From assembly GCA_011032825.1 (NCBI GenBank), contig JAADJZ010000011.1, positions 682,001-746,000 on the forward strand: DNA of 64,000 nucleotides, read 5' to 3'. The stretch comes from Massariosphaeria phaeospora (lineage: Eukaryota > Ascomycota > Dothideomycetes > Pleosporales). The position numbers and the translations under genes were made by a program. Below, piece by piece: positions 37,232 to 47,835 of this stretch. The notes under the pieces are model-generated. The model was given only the letters and a program-made list of their open reading frames with translations. It was not told the DNA's origin and made no database searches. Numbering within the stretch: position 1 is the first letter of the stretch; each line of letters starts with the position of its first letter.

Positions 37232-38581
37232 GTTCATTTTTTGGCGGTTTTGTTGTGTCGTGGTCGGAGTTGAGTTTACCTAGACTGGGAATCTTGAAGG
37301 TGGTTTTGGAGGTGATCATATCTTTTCTCGTATTCCCAGTAGCGGATCATTTTGCGCATAGAGATCCTTTTGGTACTCAGATCTTGTTTCCATATCGATA
37401 CGATAGATCGCCACAGTGTCTTTGCACCGAACTATATCAAATAGTATATAGTTCAGACCTTCCGAGTCTCTGGATCCAATGGGCACAACATCTCTCGTTG
37501 GCTTTATCTGTGTAATCAATCATCAAAAATGGCATTGGCCGACTGCTTGTAGGTCTCGTGATCTGTGATCTCCCCTCTACTTCTATATGGCCATTCGCAA
37601 TCGTAGATATCGTAGAAGAAAACTTCCCACAAAGGCTAGTATGTGCCTTTGACTCCCCGTACAGTTAGTGAAGGGCTTTTCCAGCAATGTCAATCTGGCA
37701 ATGAGTCACCCGAGCCTCGGCCATGGACCATAGAATGTCAGATCTCACTTCCATACTTACCAATATGCTCGCGACATCCTTCACGGGCCGTACGTTGTCG
37801 ACACCGGACATTGTCTTTTCAGTCCCCACAATACCTGACCGATTGTGCCCGACATTCATCACATCCGGTACAGATATCGTCCAGATGGAGAACAGAAATC
37901 CGTATTCGCATGTCCGTCGATAAACTGGTCGAAGAAACGCACACAGAGGTTACCTAAGAGAGGGATCGGGGGCGCCAGACTGCAGCTTCATCGATACTCG
38001 GTCACCGACGATGTGACAGCTACACAGTTTCGTATTTTTCTGGTGGGTACGGGGGACGAGTCCTTGGACGCACAAGACATGCACCCCGATATTAGTAACG
38101 AGCTGAACTGAACTGCAGGGGCCAAGTTGTGCGACCCAGCTCAGCCCAGTGCAACCACACAATTTAATATCAATTCCTGGGCCCATCTGTTTTCGGTATC
38201 AAATCCGACAGGCGCAGCGCGCATTCATCGGATTCTACGGCGCGGCATTGAGGCCACGAGTGCACACCCCCATGAAGCGACATGCAACGTGCGCTAGGCC
38301 CATGTGGCAGCCCCTGCTAGCCCACGGACGTTGGGAACGTCTGTGAACCATGTGGACTGGTTGGTCTGTGTGTACCCTCGTTGGTGATGGCGTGAGCAGC
38401 ATCTATGTCTGCTGCTCATTGTACCTAGTATATCGGATTTCTTAGAAGAGGTTGCACTCCGTCTGAAGGCTTGTGAGACGTAGGCTGAGAAAATACGATA
38501 TAACGCATGCGGCGCCACGCACGCCCCTCAGCCGTACTTCGTCCTTTTTGCAGCAAGCCACGTCCACAGGCTGCTGGAATC
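37232..38581. other. Intergenic, no gene seen
   Basis: 1.35 kb after the last P450. Several short frames overlap here on both strands with no features or splice partners. The distal part should hold the promoter of the membrane protein gene. Confidence 0.5.
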
Positions 38582-39973
38582 ATGGCTTCAAGTTCAGATA
38601 TTCTCAACCGTGCGGGCGACGATGTAGCGACCATCAAGAGGCTGCCGTTCTGGGTACGTACACCTACTCAGATGGACTCGTCGGTGAACTAACGACTCGC
38701 CAGATATCATGTACCATCTTCTTCGGCCTTGCGGTGCTGGCGGTCCTCAGTCGTGTCTTTCTCAAGTTCCGCCACAAACTAAGCTTCGGCTTGGACGACT
38801 ATTTGCTATTCTTCGCCGCATCATGCCTCATCTCAGGATCCGGCGTGCTGTTCCTTGAGATCGACAACCTCTACGTTGGGCCGGCAATCCAGAAAGACCC
38901 TTCGTTGGTCATGCACATCGATCCGGTCCGGATGCAGTCCATCTTCTCGAACGCGATTGCGCACCAGCATACTTTCTTCACGCTGCTCTGGACAGCCATC
39001 TTCACTGTCAAGTTCTCGTTCCTGGCCTTCTTCTACGGCATGCTGAACCGTATGAGGACTATGAAGATATACTGGTGGATCACGGCAATCGTTTGCGTGC
39101 CGTCGTGGGCTACTATTGTGGCTATACCGTTCGCCATCTGTCACCATTTTGGCACAGAATCAAGTAATAGCCCTCGCGTTGTACCGCAATAACGTCTCAA
39201 CTGACCTTCCTTTAGTTAAATGCATGGAAAACCCTCAAGTTCCACTGTATACGGCTCTTATGGCTGTCGGAGGTACTTTGGACGCCCTCACGGACCTAAT
39301 GAGTATGTCTTTCCTTACCATATTCGTTTGGTGTACCCAGTGGCTAACCAAAGTAGTCGTGAGCATTCCAGTTCTTGTCCTCCGCCGAGTGTCCATCCCG
39401 TTTCAGCAGAAGTTTGCTGTCGGCGCATTCCTCTGCTTATCGCTCATGATGGTCGTGATGACTCTTGTCCGATCTGCGAAGATACACGGGCCAAAGGGTG
39501 TTCCCATAGATATCACCTGGGCAGTCTACTGGGTACACATCGAAGCGTCAATCGCCATCATCATGGTGTCTCTGACCGCCTTTCGCACTGTCTTCAATCT
39601 TAGCCGAGATCAAAGAGAGACCCGTGAGCGGAGAAAGAAGCCAACCACTTATCTGCAGAGACTTGGTGGTGGCAAGAAGAAGAGGCAGAATGAAGGGATG
39701 GAGTTGCCTCAGGTACCTCGTGCCACGATGACCGGTATGAGAACTTTCATCCATGGTGGTAAGAGAGAATCGGGTGATAGTACTGTCATACTATCACACG
39801 ATGATACGTTGAAGTCTTATGGGGGTGAAAAGGACCATTATGATGACGAGGAGATGAACAAGAGGTACACTGTTGGGACTGCAAGGACGTTCGGCGGAAC
39901 CACTCTTGCTTCCACCACCGCTGGCACCATTCAGACGAGGACAACCGTCAGTATGTCAAGTCGAGGGATGTGA
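38582..39973 (+). CDS. Rhodopsin-domain integral membrane protein
   Basis: Four exons (38582-38653, 38704-39163, 39216-39302, 39357-39973) join in phase to 411 aa. Seven helices follow the PF20684 pattern, with FGLDDYLLFFAA after helix 2, a histidine- and Cys-bearing extracellular loop (CHHFGTESSIKCMENP), DLMIVSIPVLVLRRV, and WVHIEASIAIIMVS before a long hydrophilic, charged and Thr/Ser-rich tail of about 120 aa. The last intron (54 nt) has no in-frame stop, but only its removal gives the family's usual DLMIVSIP. Plasma-membrane protein of unknown ligand; the long tail suggests cytosolic regulation. Related to the protein at 8.1 kb. Confidence 0.88.
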
Positions 39974-40707
39974 ATCGTGCGGCTGTAGTGAATGGAGTTT
40001 GGATTTTGGGATTTATCATTATCCCCTGTACGATGACCTTTTCATATAATCTTAACTGGGACTATGATCCGAAGTGTGGAATCGTGAACGCAGTGCAACT
40101 TTAAGTCGACACACGCCCAAGGTGCGTTAAGATATCAGGTCTCTTATCCGGACTGCAAGCTGAAGGTCAGAATTAGCTCCACATGGCGTAGTAAATCGGC
40201 TACAGCCACAACGCCTGTGGCCCCGAGGCCTCTTGAACGGCGTGCACTGTATTACGGCAGACAGAACGCCTGCATGAACGCCACTAAATCCATGATCTGA
40301 TTTCGACACCCATGCAATCGAAGCTACTAGCCCTTCTCAGCAATCCAGTTCGCATGGTGGATTTTGCGGCCTAGGTAGATTCGGACACCGTTCTTTCCCG
40401 CGAGCAACAAGCAAACAAGCAGCGTGAATCGAAGAGAAATATGCTAGGGGTGTGATCCAGGCGAGTTTTGCAGGATTCTGAGTGTACCGCGGCGTTGCGC
40501 CAGGAATCCTTCCCGTTGGTGAGAACGGCTCTCCGTCAGCCGTTACTGCTTATTCCTATGCGGACGCTAGCCACCCATTTGGGACAGCCCGCGAGACCTG
40601 AGTTCCTGAAACTAGTAGATGGTTTCGAACTTCACTCGGCGGCTACGGCGTAATTTAGTGCCGCTTCACCAGATCCCCCAGCTTTGCATCTTCGACCTCC
40701 GGCACTA
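39974..40707. other. Intergenic upstream of the transposon
   Basis: 734 bp from the membrane protein stop to the left transposon end. No gene or repeat recognised. Confidence 0.5.
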
Positions 40708-40758
40708 CCGTGTCCGTGCACCCAATGCACGGATTCAGCCAATGCACGCCGAACACCA
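40708..40758 (+). repeat. Left terminal inverted repeat
   Basis: 51 bp matching the right end in reverse complement without mismatch. It contains the direct word CCAATGCACG twice, 17 bp apart, which may be transposase-binding subsites. Confidence 0.92.
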
Positions 40759-40805
40759 AACACGTCAAAACCCCCTAATCTTCAACACGCGACAACTCCA
40801 CCACT

Positions 40806-42665
40806 ATGGACCCTATTCAGGCTGCAATTGATGAAATCGAATCGCGAGAGCCAGGAGAAGATTTCTCATATACAGAAATTGCTACTAGACGTGGTGTCGA
40901 TCGCAGTACACTATCGCGAAGACACCGAGGTGTTACAGCGTCGCGTGCAGCTACTGCAAACAATCAACAAAAGCTCAACCCATAGCAAGAGCAGGAGCTT
41001 GTGCGATATATCAAACGACTTACAGAGAGACATATACCTCCTACAAGAGAGATGATACGAAATTTTGCATCAACAATAGCTAAGGAGCTAGTCAGCGAGA
41101 GCTGGGTTACCCGCTTTATCAACCGACACAGCATTCATCTCATATCACAATGGACAGTTGGCATGGACAGCAATCGCCACAAAGCTGATTCAGAGGATAA
41201 ATATCGCCTCTACTTTCATCTTCTACACAGCAAGATTGAGCAATATCAGATAGATCCTCGTCATACCTACAATATGGACGAGAAAGGCTTCCTAATCGGC
41301 ATTATTGGTAGATCAAAGAGGATATTTAGTAGACGAATGTGGGAGAAGAAGGAGGTTAGGGCATCAATCCAGGATGGAAATCGTGCATGGATTACGCTCC
41401 TAGCATGTATATGCGCTGATGGATCTGCTCTGCCTCCAAGCCTTATCTATGAGGCTGCCAACAAGGGCATTCAATCAAGCTGGGTAGACGATATCCAGGC
41501 AGGAGAACACCTAGTATTTATCACCTCATCACCCTCTAGCTGGACGAACAACGATATTGGACTTGCCTGGCTTGAGCAGGTGTTTGATCGCTGTACAAGA
41601 GAGAAGACCCGACGATCCTATCGACTCCTGATCCTGGATGGCCACGGATCCCATATCACTATGGATTTTATCGACTACTGTGATCAGAACAAGATTCTCC
41701 TTGCTATCCTACCTCCTCATTCAACTCATACGCTTCAGCCACTCGATGTAGCGATGTTCAAGCCTCTATCAACCGCCTACTCAGTAGAACTATCAAACTA
41801 CCTTCAAACAAGCCAAGGTCTCCTTTCTATCACTAAAGGCGACTTCTTCCCACTATTCTAGAAGGCGTAGGAGACCTCCTTTAAGGAATCAACAATCCTT
41901 AGCTCTTTTAGAGCAACAGGCATATCACCTCCTAATCCTAATCCTATCCTTGATAGATTCACCAAAACTCAAGAATCAAGAGAAAACTCTATATCATCAC
42001 TTAGCGATCATGATTGGAGAAAGATGGATAGGCTTGTACGCTCTGTAGTAAGCGATCAGAGCAGTAAGAATACACAGAAGCTTCGTCAATCGCTCCACCA
42101 CCTATCTGTCCAAAATGACCTAATCAACCATAAGATGGATGGGCTTAAGCAGGCTCTATCTATTAAGAAGAAGCGTAAGAAGAAGAGCAAAGCTCTAGAC
42201 CTTCAACAGCGCCAGGAGTATCATGGTGGGGCTATTTTCTGGTCACCAAGGAAGGTAAAGGAGGCACGTGTTCGTCAGTCAATCAAGGAGCAGGAAAATC
42301 AGGAACAGCAACTTCAAAAAGCAGAGACAGCAGAGCTAAGGAAGGCAGCTAAGCTGTACAAGGAGAAAATTGCAGAGGAGAAGCGTGTGGCGCGGGAGGC
42401 AGCTAAGGTAGCGAAGGAGAAGGAGATGGCAGAAAAGGCAGCAGAGCGCGCTCGCCAGAAGGAGGCTCGCGACGCTACAAAAGCTCTACAATTTTTACAA
42501 AAGGGTAAAAGAAAGGCTCCGCAGCTATCTCTACAGAGCAAAAAGCGTTACAAACGCAGCGTTGATACTAGAGATGCTGCGGAGGCCTTAGAGGGCGTAT
42601 CTGCTGCCCCAGCTATCCTAACGCGTAGCGGCCGCAACGTCAAGCTTCCAGATAAATATAAGTAG
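40806..42665 (+). pseudogene. Pogo-type transposase with three nonsense codons
   Basis: A single frame of 620 codons interrupted by TAG at 40983, 41859 and 41868. N-terminal residues 1-120 fit a CENP-B-like helix-turn-helix (MDPIQAAIDEIESREPG, later RYIKRLTERHIPPTREM). The DDE_1 catalytic triad is visible: D in YNMDEKGF, D in LILDGHGSH and D in LQPLDVAMF, with 35 residues between the last two (DD35D, as in fungal Fot1-like elements). The C-terminus is a Lys/Glu/Ala coiled coil. The first stop fits CAG to TAG; the other two lie in a stretch where Trp (TGG) is expected, i.e. G to A. All three fit CpA to TpA change, the RIP signature. The catalytic triad itself survives. Confidence 0.88.
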
Positions 42666-42766
42666 CACAAGTTGATCGCAAGTATCAATATAGTGCTCTA
42701 CTAGAATATCTTGTGATAATATTAATTGTAGGTGGCTCTACAGCCTTATTTCTAATAGAGCGTTTA

Positions 42767-42817
42767 TGGTGTTCGGCGTGCATTGGCTGAATCCGTGCAT
42801 TGGGTGCACGGACACGG
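42767..42817 (-). repeat. Right terminal inverted repeat
   Basis: 51 bp, reverse complement of the left repeat, followed directly by the TA duplication at 42818-42819. Confidence 0.92.
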
Positions 42818-43125
42818 TAGCCTAAGCTACTCCCTCCCCGCGCCAAGGCACTCATCACTCGATCTTGGCCTCAACATTTCCCAACGGCTGTGTCTAGCGC
42901 AATGACCTGAGATGTTCTACTCAGGGACACAAAGGCAAACAACATTCCTCTCACCCATCCGAATGGGTAGACCGCGGGAGGTAGCGTAGGACATGCTCAA
43001 CTAATAATGACTGAATGAGATGACTGAATAATCTGGCAAGTGCGGGTTCAATTCCGGAATGATTAAGAAATACGTCTTGTAGATCTCGGATTCATTCGGC
43101 ATGCTTGGCTACTATGTATGCAGTT
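42818..43125. other. Intergenic, 3' side of histidine kinase
   Basis: 308 bp between the transposon and the kinase stop. It probably contains the 3' UTR of the kinase. Nothing else seen. Confidence 0.5.
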
Positions 43126-46100
43126 CTATTCCTCATTTTCACGAACGCCCTCTGGCAGGCGCTCGATATTAGAAGTCATAGCAACCACCGTCTTCATCCT
43201 ATCAAGTAGGTCCGTAACCTTGAATGGCTTTCCCATAACATCATCCATCCCGGCCTCCATTGCCGTCTTGATCTGTTGTTGCCGAACATTCGCTGTAACT
43301 CCAATGACGGGAATATAACCCGTGAGTACTTTTGCACGTTCCAATTCCCTGATCTTCGCGACAGCTGTCAGGCCGTTCATGACTGGCATTTCCCAATCCA
43401 TGAGTATGATATTGAGGTCGGTGTGGTGTGGTTCGATAGCATCGGGGAACGCTAAGGGTTCTGTGCTGGAAATGTGGTATAGTGGTGAATAGCCGCTGGT
43501 GAGCGCTTGGTTGTGGTTCCAGAATTTCGTTGTCTTTAGAAACTCCAGTGCTTCGATTCCATGGTTTGCAACACTAACGATGCATCCCAGATTTCTGAGC
43601 TGCTTTGCCAACACTTTCTGATTCACCAAGTTGTCCTCTACAACAAGGACATGCAAAGTGTCAAGCATACTGTTGGCCCTTTTTAATTCTTCGGAATTTG
43701 GTACTGCGGGCAGACCCCGTGCTTCAGCCGGTACATCTGAATGAATGGCGGACTGTCGACGTAGAAGCGGACGCGCTTTGGAGGGATTCAGCGATCGCCC
43801 GATCTCCCTAGGGTCGATACGGATCTGTTTCATGGCTTCAGAAGACATTTGTGAGTGGCTATCCATGCTTACTGCAGTGACTCTTCTTGTTCTAATGTAG
43901 AAAGAGAAAGTGCTGCCCTGCTTGTATGCACTAGCAAGACCGATGGCCCCACCCTGCAACTCTGTGAGACGACGGGAGATGAAAAGACCGAGACCCGAGC
44001 CCCCATAGTTGATATGAGTACGGGGTGAGGCTTGGGAGAAACGGGTGAAGAGTGTGCTTTTCTCCGCCTCGGACAAACCGCGACCTGTGTCCTGCACTAA
44101 AAATTGTATGTATAATGTAGAGCCTTTTTTCCAATCATCTCGCAAGTGTGGGTCTTCATTCACAAGCTTTTCAGCAATGAACTGAATTCCGCCTGGTACC
44201 GACCTCGGTTCGGTATTACTCGCCGCGATCGATACCGTGATGTGGCGTCTGGCTTCGAGGCGCGTGAATTTAACGGCATTTGTGATTAGATTGATGAGTA
44301 TCTGAAACAGTTAGACTTGTGCAAAGGGGTTGGCGAAGAAATTAGACTCGCCTGCAGCATTCTAGTTGGATCTAGTGATACCCAATTGACGTCCAAGTCA
44401 CGATACGACTGCTCAACTGTAAATATCATGTCGACGCCTGCAGCTCTCGCCTCGGCCTGGAACATCTTGACCGCATGGTTTGCAACGCTTTCTGGTTGCG
44501 CGTCGATAGGTGTAATGACCAAAAGTCCGGAGTCAAGTTTCGAGATCGTAAGGACGTCGTCTACAATGCGTTTCATATGCTGAGCGCACTGTGCAATGGT
44601 TTGGGCGGCATCCAATGTCTCTTCGAGAAGCTTGCCATAGTTGGATGGCGAAGGAAGCTGGCATTCTTCGTAATTTCCATTGGTGACACAGTAGGTCGAC
44701 AGAATCCCATCTGCACATTGCATGATTGCAGAAAGTGGGTTCCGCATTTCGTGTGATGTTGTGTCAATGAAGTGTTCCAAGTGTTTCTTGCTCTCCAGTG
44801 CATTATCGGTTCTATTCTTCCAGAGGCTTTCTGCCCACTTCTGCCTTGAGATGTCGGTTACATTCCCCAGGATCTCTACAAGCTCATTGTTGGGTCCTAG
44901 CTCGGGGTATGCAGAACACAAAATCCACGTGTAGTGCTCTTCTGGTTGACCCTCGGACTCCGCGGCAAACATGGAGGGCGGCGTCCATGGTATTATAGTT
45001 TGCAACTCGAAGCATATCGGGGTCTTCTGAGCGGCTACTTCGACAAAGCCTGTTTCGCACATCGGGCTGTCTCCGGATGGCGAAATCACTTTCCAGACAC
45101 TAAACATGTCATCAAGCTCGGATGCGACCTTGAAGATATCGAACCATCTTTGGTTCCGATAAGTGTATCGTCCGCTTGGGTCGGTCATAAAGATGGCAAT
45201 GTCGCATCTTTCCGCAAATCTTTGGAACTTGTTCTCTTTCAACTTCAGGTCTGCCAAGAGCTGCTCTTGTATGCAAGCAGCTTGTCCGATGGCTATTTCC
45301 TTCTGTCGCATTTCTTCATCGAGGAGCACTACTGAAGCAAGAGAAGTCGAAAGTATGCGAATCATCACTTCGATGAACCGTTGGTAATTCCCGTCGAACG
45401 GGCGACGCGGATTGATGCCTAATATCAAGAAGCCGAGAACCTGGTCGCTAGTAGTAGGTTGCAACGGGCATATAAGGATGCAACGGCACGGATCTCCATA
45501 CCCTTTCCACTCAATACCGGATAGAGTCAATGCCGGCAAGCCCAACTCCTCAAGAAAGACTAACATCGGTGTACGTGACTCGGCAGCTTTCATGAGATAT
45601 GGAACGAATGCATTGTTCCCATCTTTAGAGTTGATGACCGAGGGTGCAATTGGATGGCCAGTCTGCACACCAATCGCACCCTTGAGCACGCAGTATTTCA
45701 AATCGTCGACACTGCTAGGAGAGGACACAGAATGAATGCCAAGACCATCCTGAGGTTCTGCGGCATAGAGCAGTGCGAAGGGCGCAACCTCGTCGTGAGT
45801 CGCAAGCGCGTCGATTACAAGGCTCCAGTAGTTGTCGAGGTCGCGTGCTTTGGGTGTCTGACTACCAATCTCCACTAGCATCGATACCCTCCGCTCAAGT
45901 ACATTATTTCTGGTTGTTTCTACTAGCGGTTGATAGTATCCGGCAATCTGGCCGTTACCGCCCAGAACGGGGATAAATTGGAAAGAGAAAAATGCCTCTT
46001 CGAGAAAGCCATGTCTAGTAAGAGAAAGAGGCATGTCGTGCTCCACTAACGTTTGGCCGGTCGCATTGATGTGGTCGATCCATGTCTGGAAATGAGGCCA

Positions 46101-46979
46101 ACAATCTGGAGCAGCCATACGCGCGCTCTGCCCCATACAGGGGTGCAGCACAGAAATAAGGTCGACGTAGCTCGCGTTGTAAATCATTGTCACCTGGTCG
46201 CCCCAGAACAAGACGGCGGGACAGCTGTCGTTCAAAATCAAGTTGACCATGCATCGCAACCGCGCTGGCCAGTGATGCATGGGTCCCAAGGGTGTATGTG
46301 CCCAGTCTATGCTTCGAAAATAGGCAATATGCTCCGACATACTCCCAGGCGGTAGTTCGAGGGTGTAGTCGTAGGGTCCTTGGTAGGATGACGCATCGAG
46401 AGAGTCTCGGGGTTGTTTTATTTTGGCAAATGTCTCCGGAGGCACCTCAGGGATCCGGTCCACGTGCGGACAGGTCTTCGGCTCCTTGTGCTCTCGAAGA
46501 TCAACATTACTCAGGCTTGGTGACGGGTCTGTCTGCGTCCAGATGTGCAGCCCACTGACAATCCTGTTCTGGCCGACGGCCGTGCCACACCAGATGTGCC
46601 CCTCGAACGTGTATGTGCTTCTCCTTGTCTCTACATTTCGCCCGTCTTGGGCCCCGAACAGCCAGTCCCTGAAGCCTGTGTGTGCTTCTAGCGTATCCTC
46701 GGACAGGGCCGCCGGGGTTGCTCTTGTAATCTTTCCCAGTAGGCCCCAGGCTGCCGATAGCGCTCGGTTGCAGTATATGACGTCGAGTGCAGCGTGCTGG
46801 GCCGGGGGCGAGGAGGCATCGATAGCGAAGGTCGGTCGGTCGTCGACATCGAGAGCGTCGAGCAGACGGACGGAGCCGAGCTCGGCACGGGCAGATGCGC
46901 TCGTCGGCTTGGGCAGCGAGCTCCCAATTGCTTCGCCATGGCGCTGCTCACGGGGCGCATGGTCTCTTCCTTCATTCAT
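43126..46979 (-). CDS. Hybrid sensor histidine kinase (PAS-HisKA-HATPase-REC)
   Basis: Two exons (46979-44352, 44301-43126) give 1267 aa. The N-terminal half has a PAS-like region (VIYCNRALSAAWGLLGKI), a second around DWAHTPLGPMHHWP and VLFWGDQVTMIYNASY, and a GAF-like region. A PAS domain (FQRFAERCDIAIFMTDPSGRY) comes next. The H-box is TTSHEMRNPLSAI with the phosphorylated His about residue 743. The N-box LINLITNAVKF, DTGRGLS and GGSGLGL form the ATPase, and the receiver has VLVVEDN, ILMDWEMPVMNG (phospho-Asp about 1178) and GKPF. It signals through an Ypd1-type phosphorelay in fungi. The only intron has a GC donor, needed to restore DPTRMLQ-ILINL. The frame stays open upstream to 47231 without another ATG, so 46979 is the likeliest start. 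Confidence 0.92.
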
Positions 46980-47835
46980 CTGGCTTGTACCGATGAGGCT
47001 GTGGAGAGCCCAGCAGCGCGCGGTGGTAGGGCCGAGGGCGGGTGCACAGGACCGCGTCTGTGCCAAGATGGGATGGGTGGCGATGCTGGAAAGACTGCGC
47101 GCAAGTCGGTCGAGGACGATCCTGTCAGTACGTGGAGCGTGTGTTTGTGTGCCATATTCGCCATCTTTGGACAATCGCTGAGGTCTGGCGGTTGCCAGGC
47201 CGTTCCTTCCCAGAATCGACAGTCGGGGCAATGGGTCGAAACGCCGGCACGCTCATCCTACACGCGGCGACCAACGCGAGAGAAGGAGAGTCACAGCAAA
47301 TGTAGATGCCTCGACGGTCCAGAGGCAGCAGCGGTCGTGTGCATGAAAGTCCTCAAACATCTATCTATCGGCGCGTCCCACGTCTTGGCGCGTCCCCGAC
47401 CCGCACTAGCTCTTCTTTGGTCTACGAGTAGTGCAGTCGGGTGGCAAACCTCCCCTCTATCCCGAAGGCGCGTCTCTGACATCCATTTCAACGTCACAAT
47501 GCACGGAACCACGGTCAAAGCTAGATCTATCGAAAACCCTTAATGACTACATGTTCTCAAGGAATCCGATTCGAGAGTGGCGGTACTGGCCGGCCTCCGC
47601 TTACGAAATATCTTCACCAATCTCTCTGGTGTATGAATGGAAATGTACTGTTTACACAAAGACTCTAAGTTCTGACACTATTGTTTGATTTTTAATATTG
47701 ATTATTGTAGATGTCACTCCTCCTCAGTCAAGAGTTCCTCTTCATGCTCTTGATGAGTCTCGTTGCTTCCGACGAATGGGGTTCCCATTCCTCCGAGGAG
47801 TGTCTTCTGGCCGAACTCGAATCGCGGAGTTCTCC
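46980..47835. promoter_or_regulatory. Intergenic, promoter of histidine kinase
   Basis: 856 bp upstream of the kinase, ending at the stop of the first RING gene. Overlapping open frames on both strands have no features; the first 250 bp are open in the kinase frame and are probably 5' UTR. Confidence 0.5.

Larger units (their letters stand above)
40708..42817 (+). mobile_element. Pogo-like (Tc1/mariner) DNA transposon
   Basis: A complete 2110-bp element. Its 51-bp terminal inverted repeats (40708-40758 and 42767-42817, starting CCGTGTCCGTGCACCC) are identical by eye. TA dinucleotides flank both ends (40706-40707 and 42818-42819), the target duplication of this superfamily. It encodes one transposase frame with a CENP-B-type helix-turn-helix N-terminus and a DDE catalytic domain. 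Perfect terminal repeats point to a recent insertion or a still-mobilisable copy, yet the transposase carries three stops, so it cannot move on its own. Confidence 0.93.

Noticed and set aside
41001..42665. Two separate genes: a short transposase and a coiled-coil protein
   Set aside because: Both frames are the same reading frame of one pogo transposase, split only by the TAG codons at 41859 and 41868.
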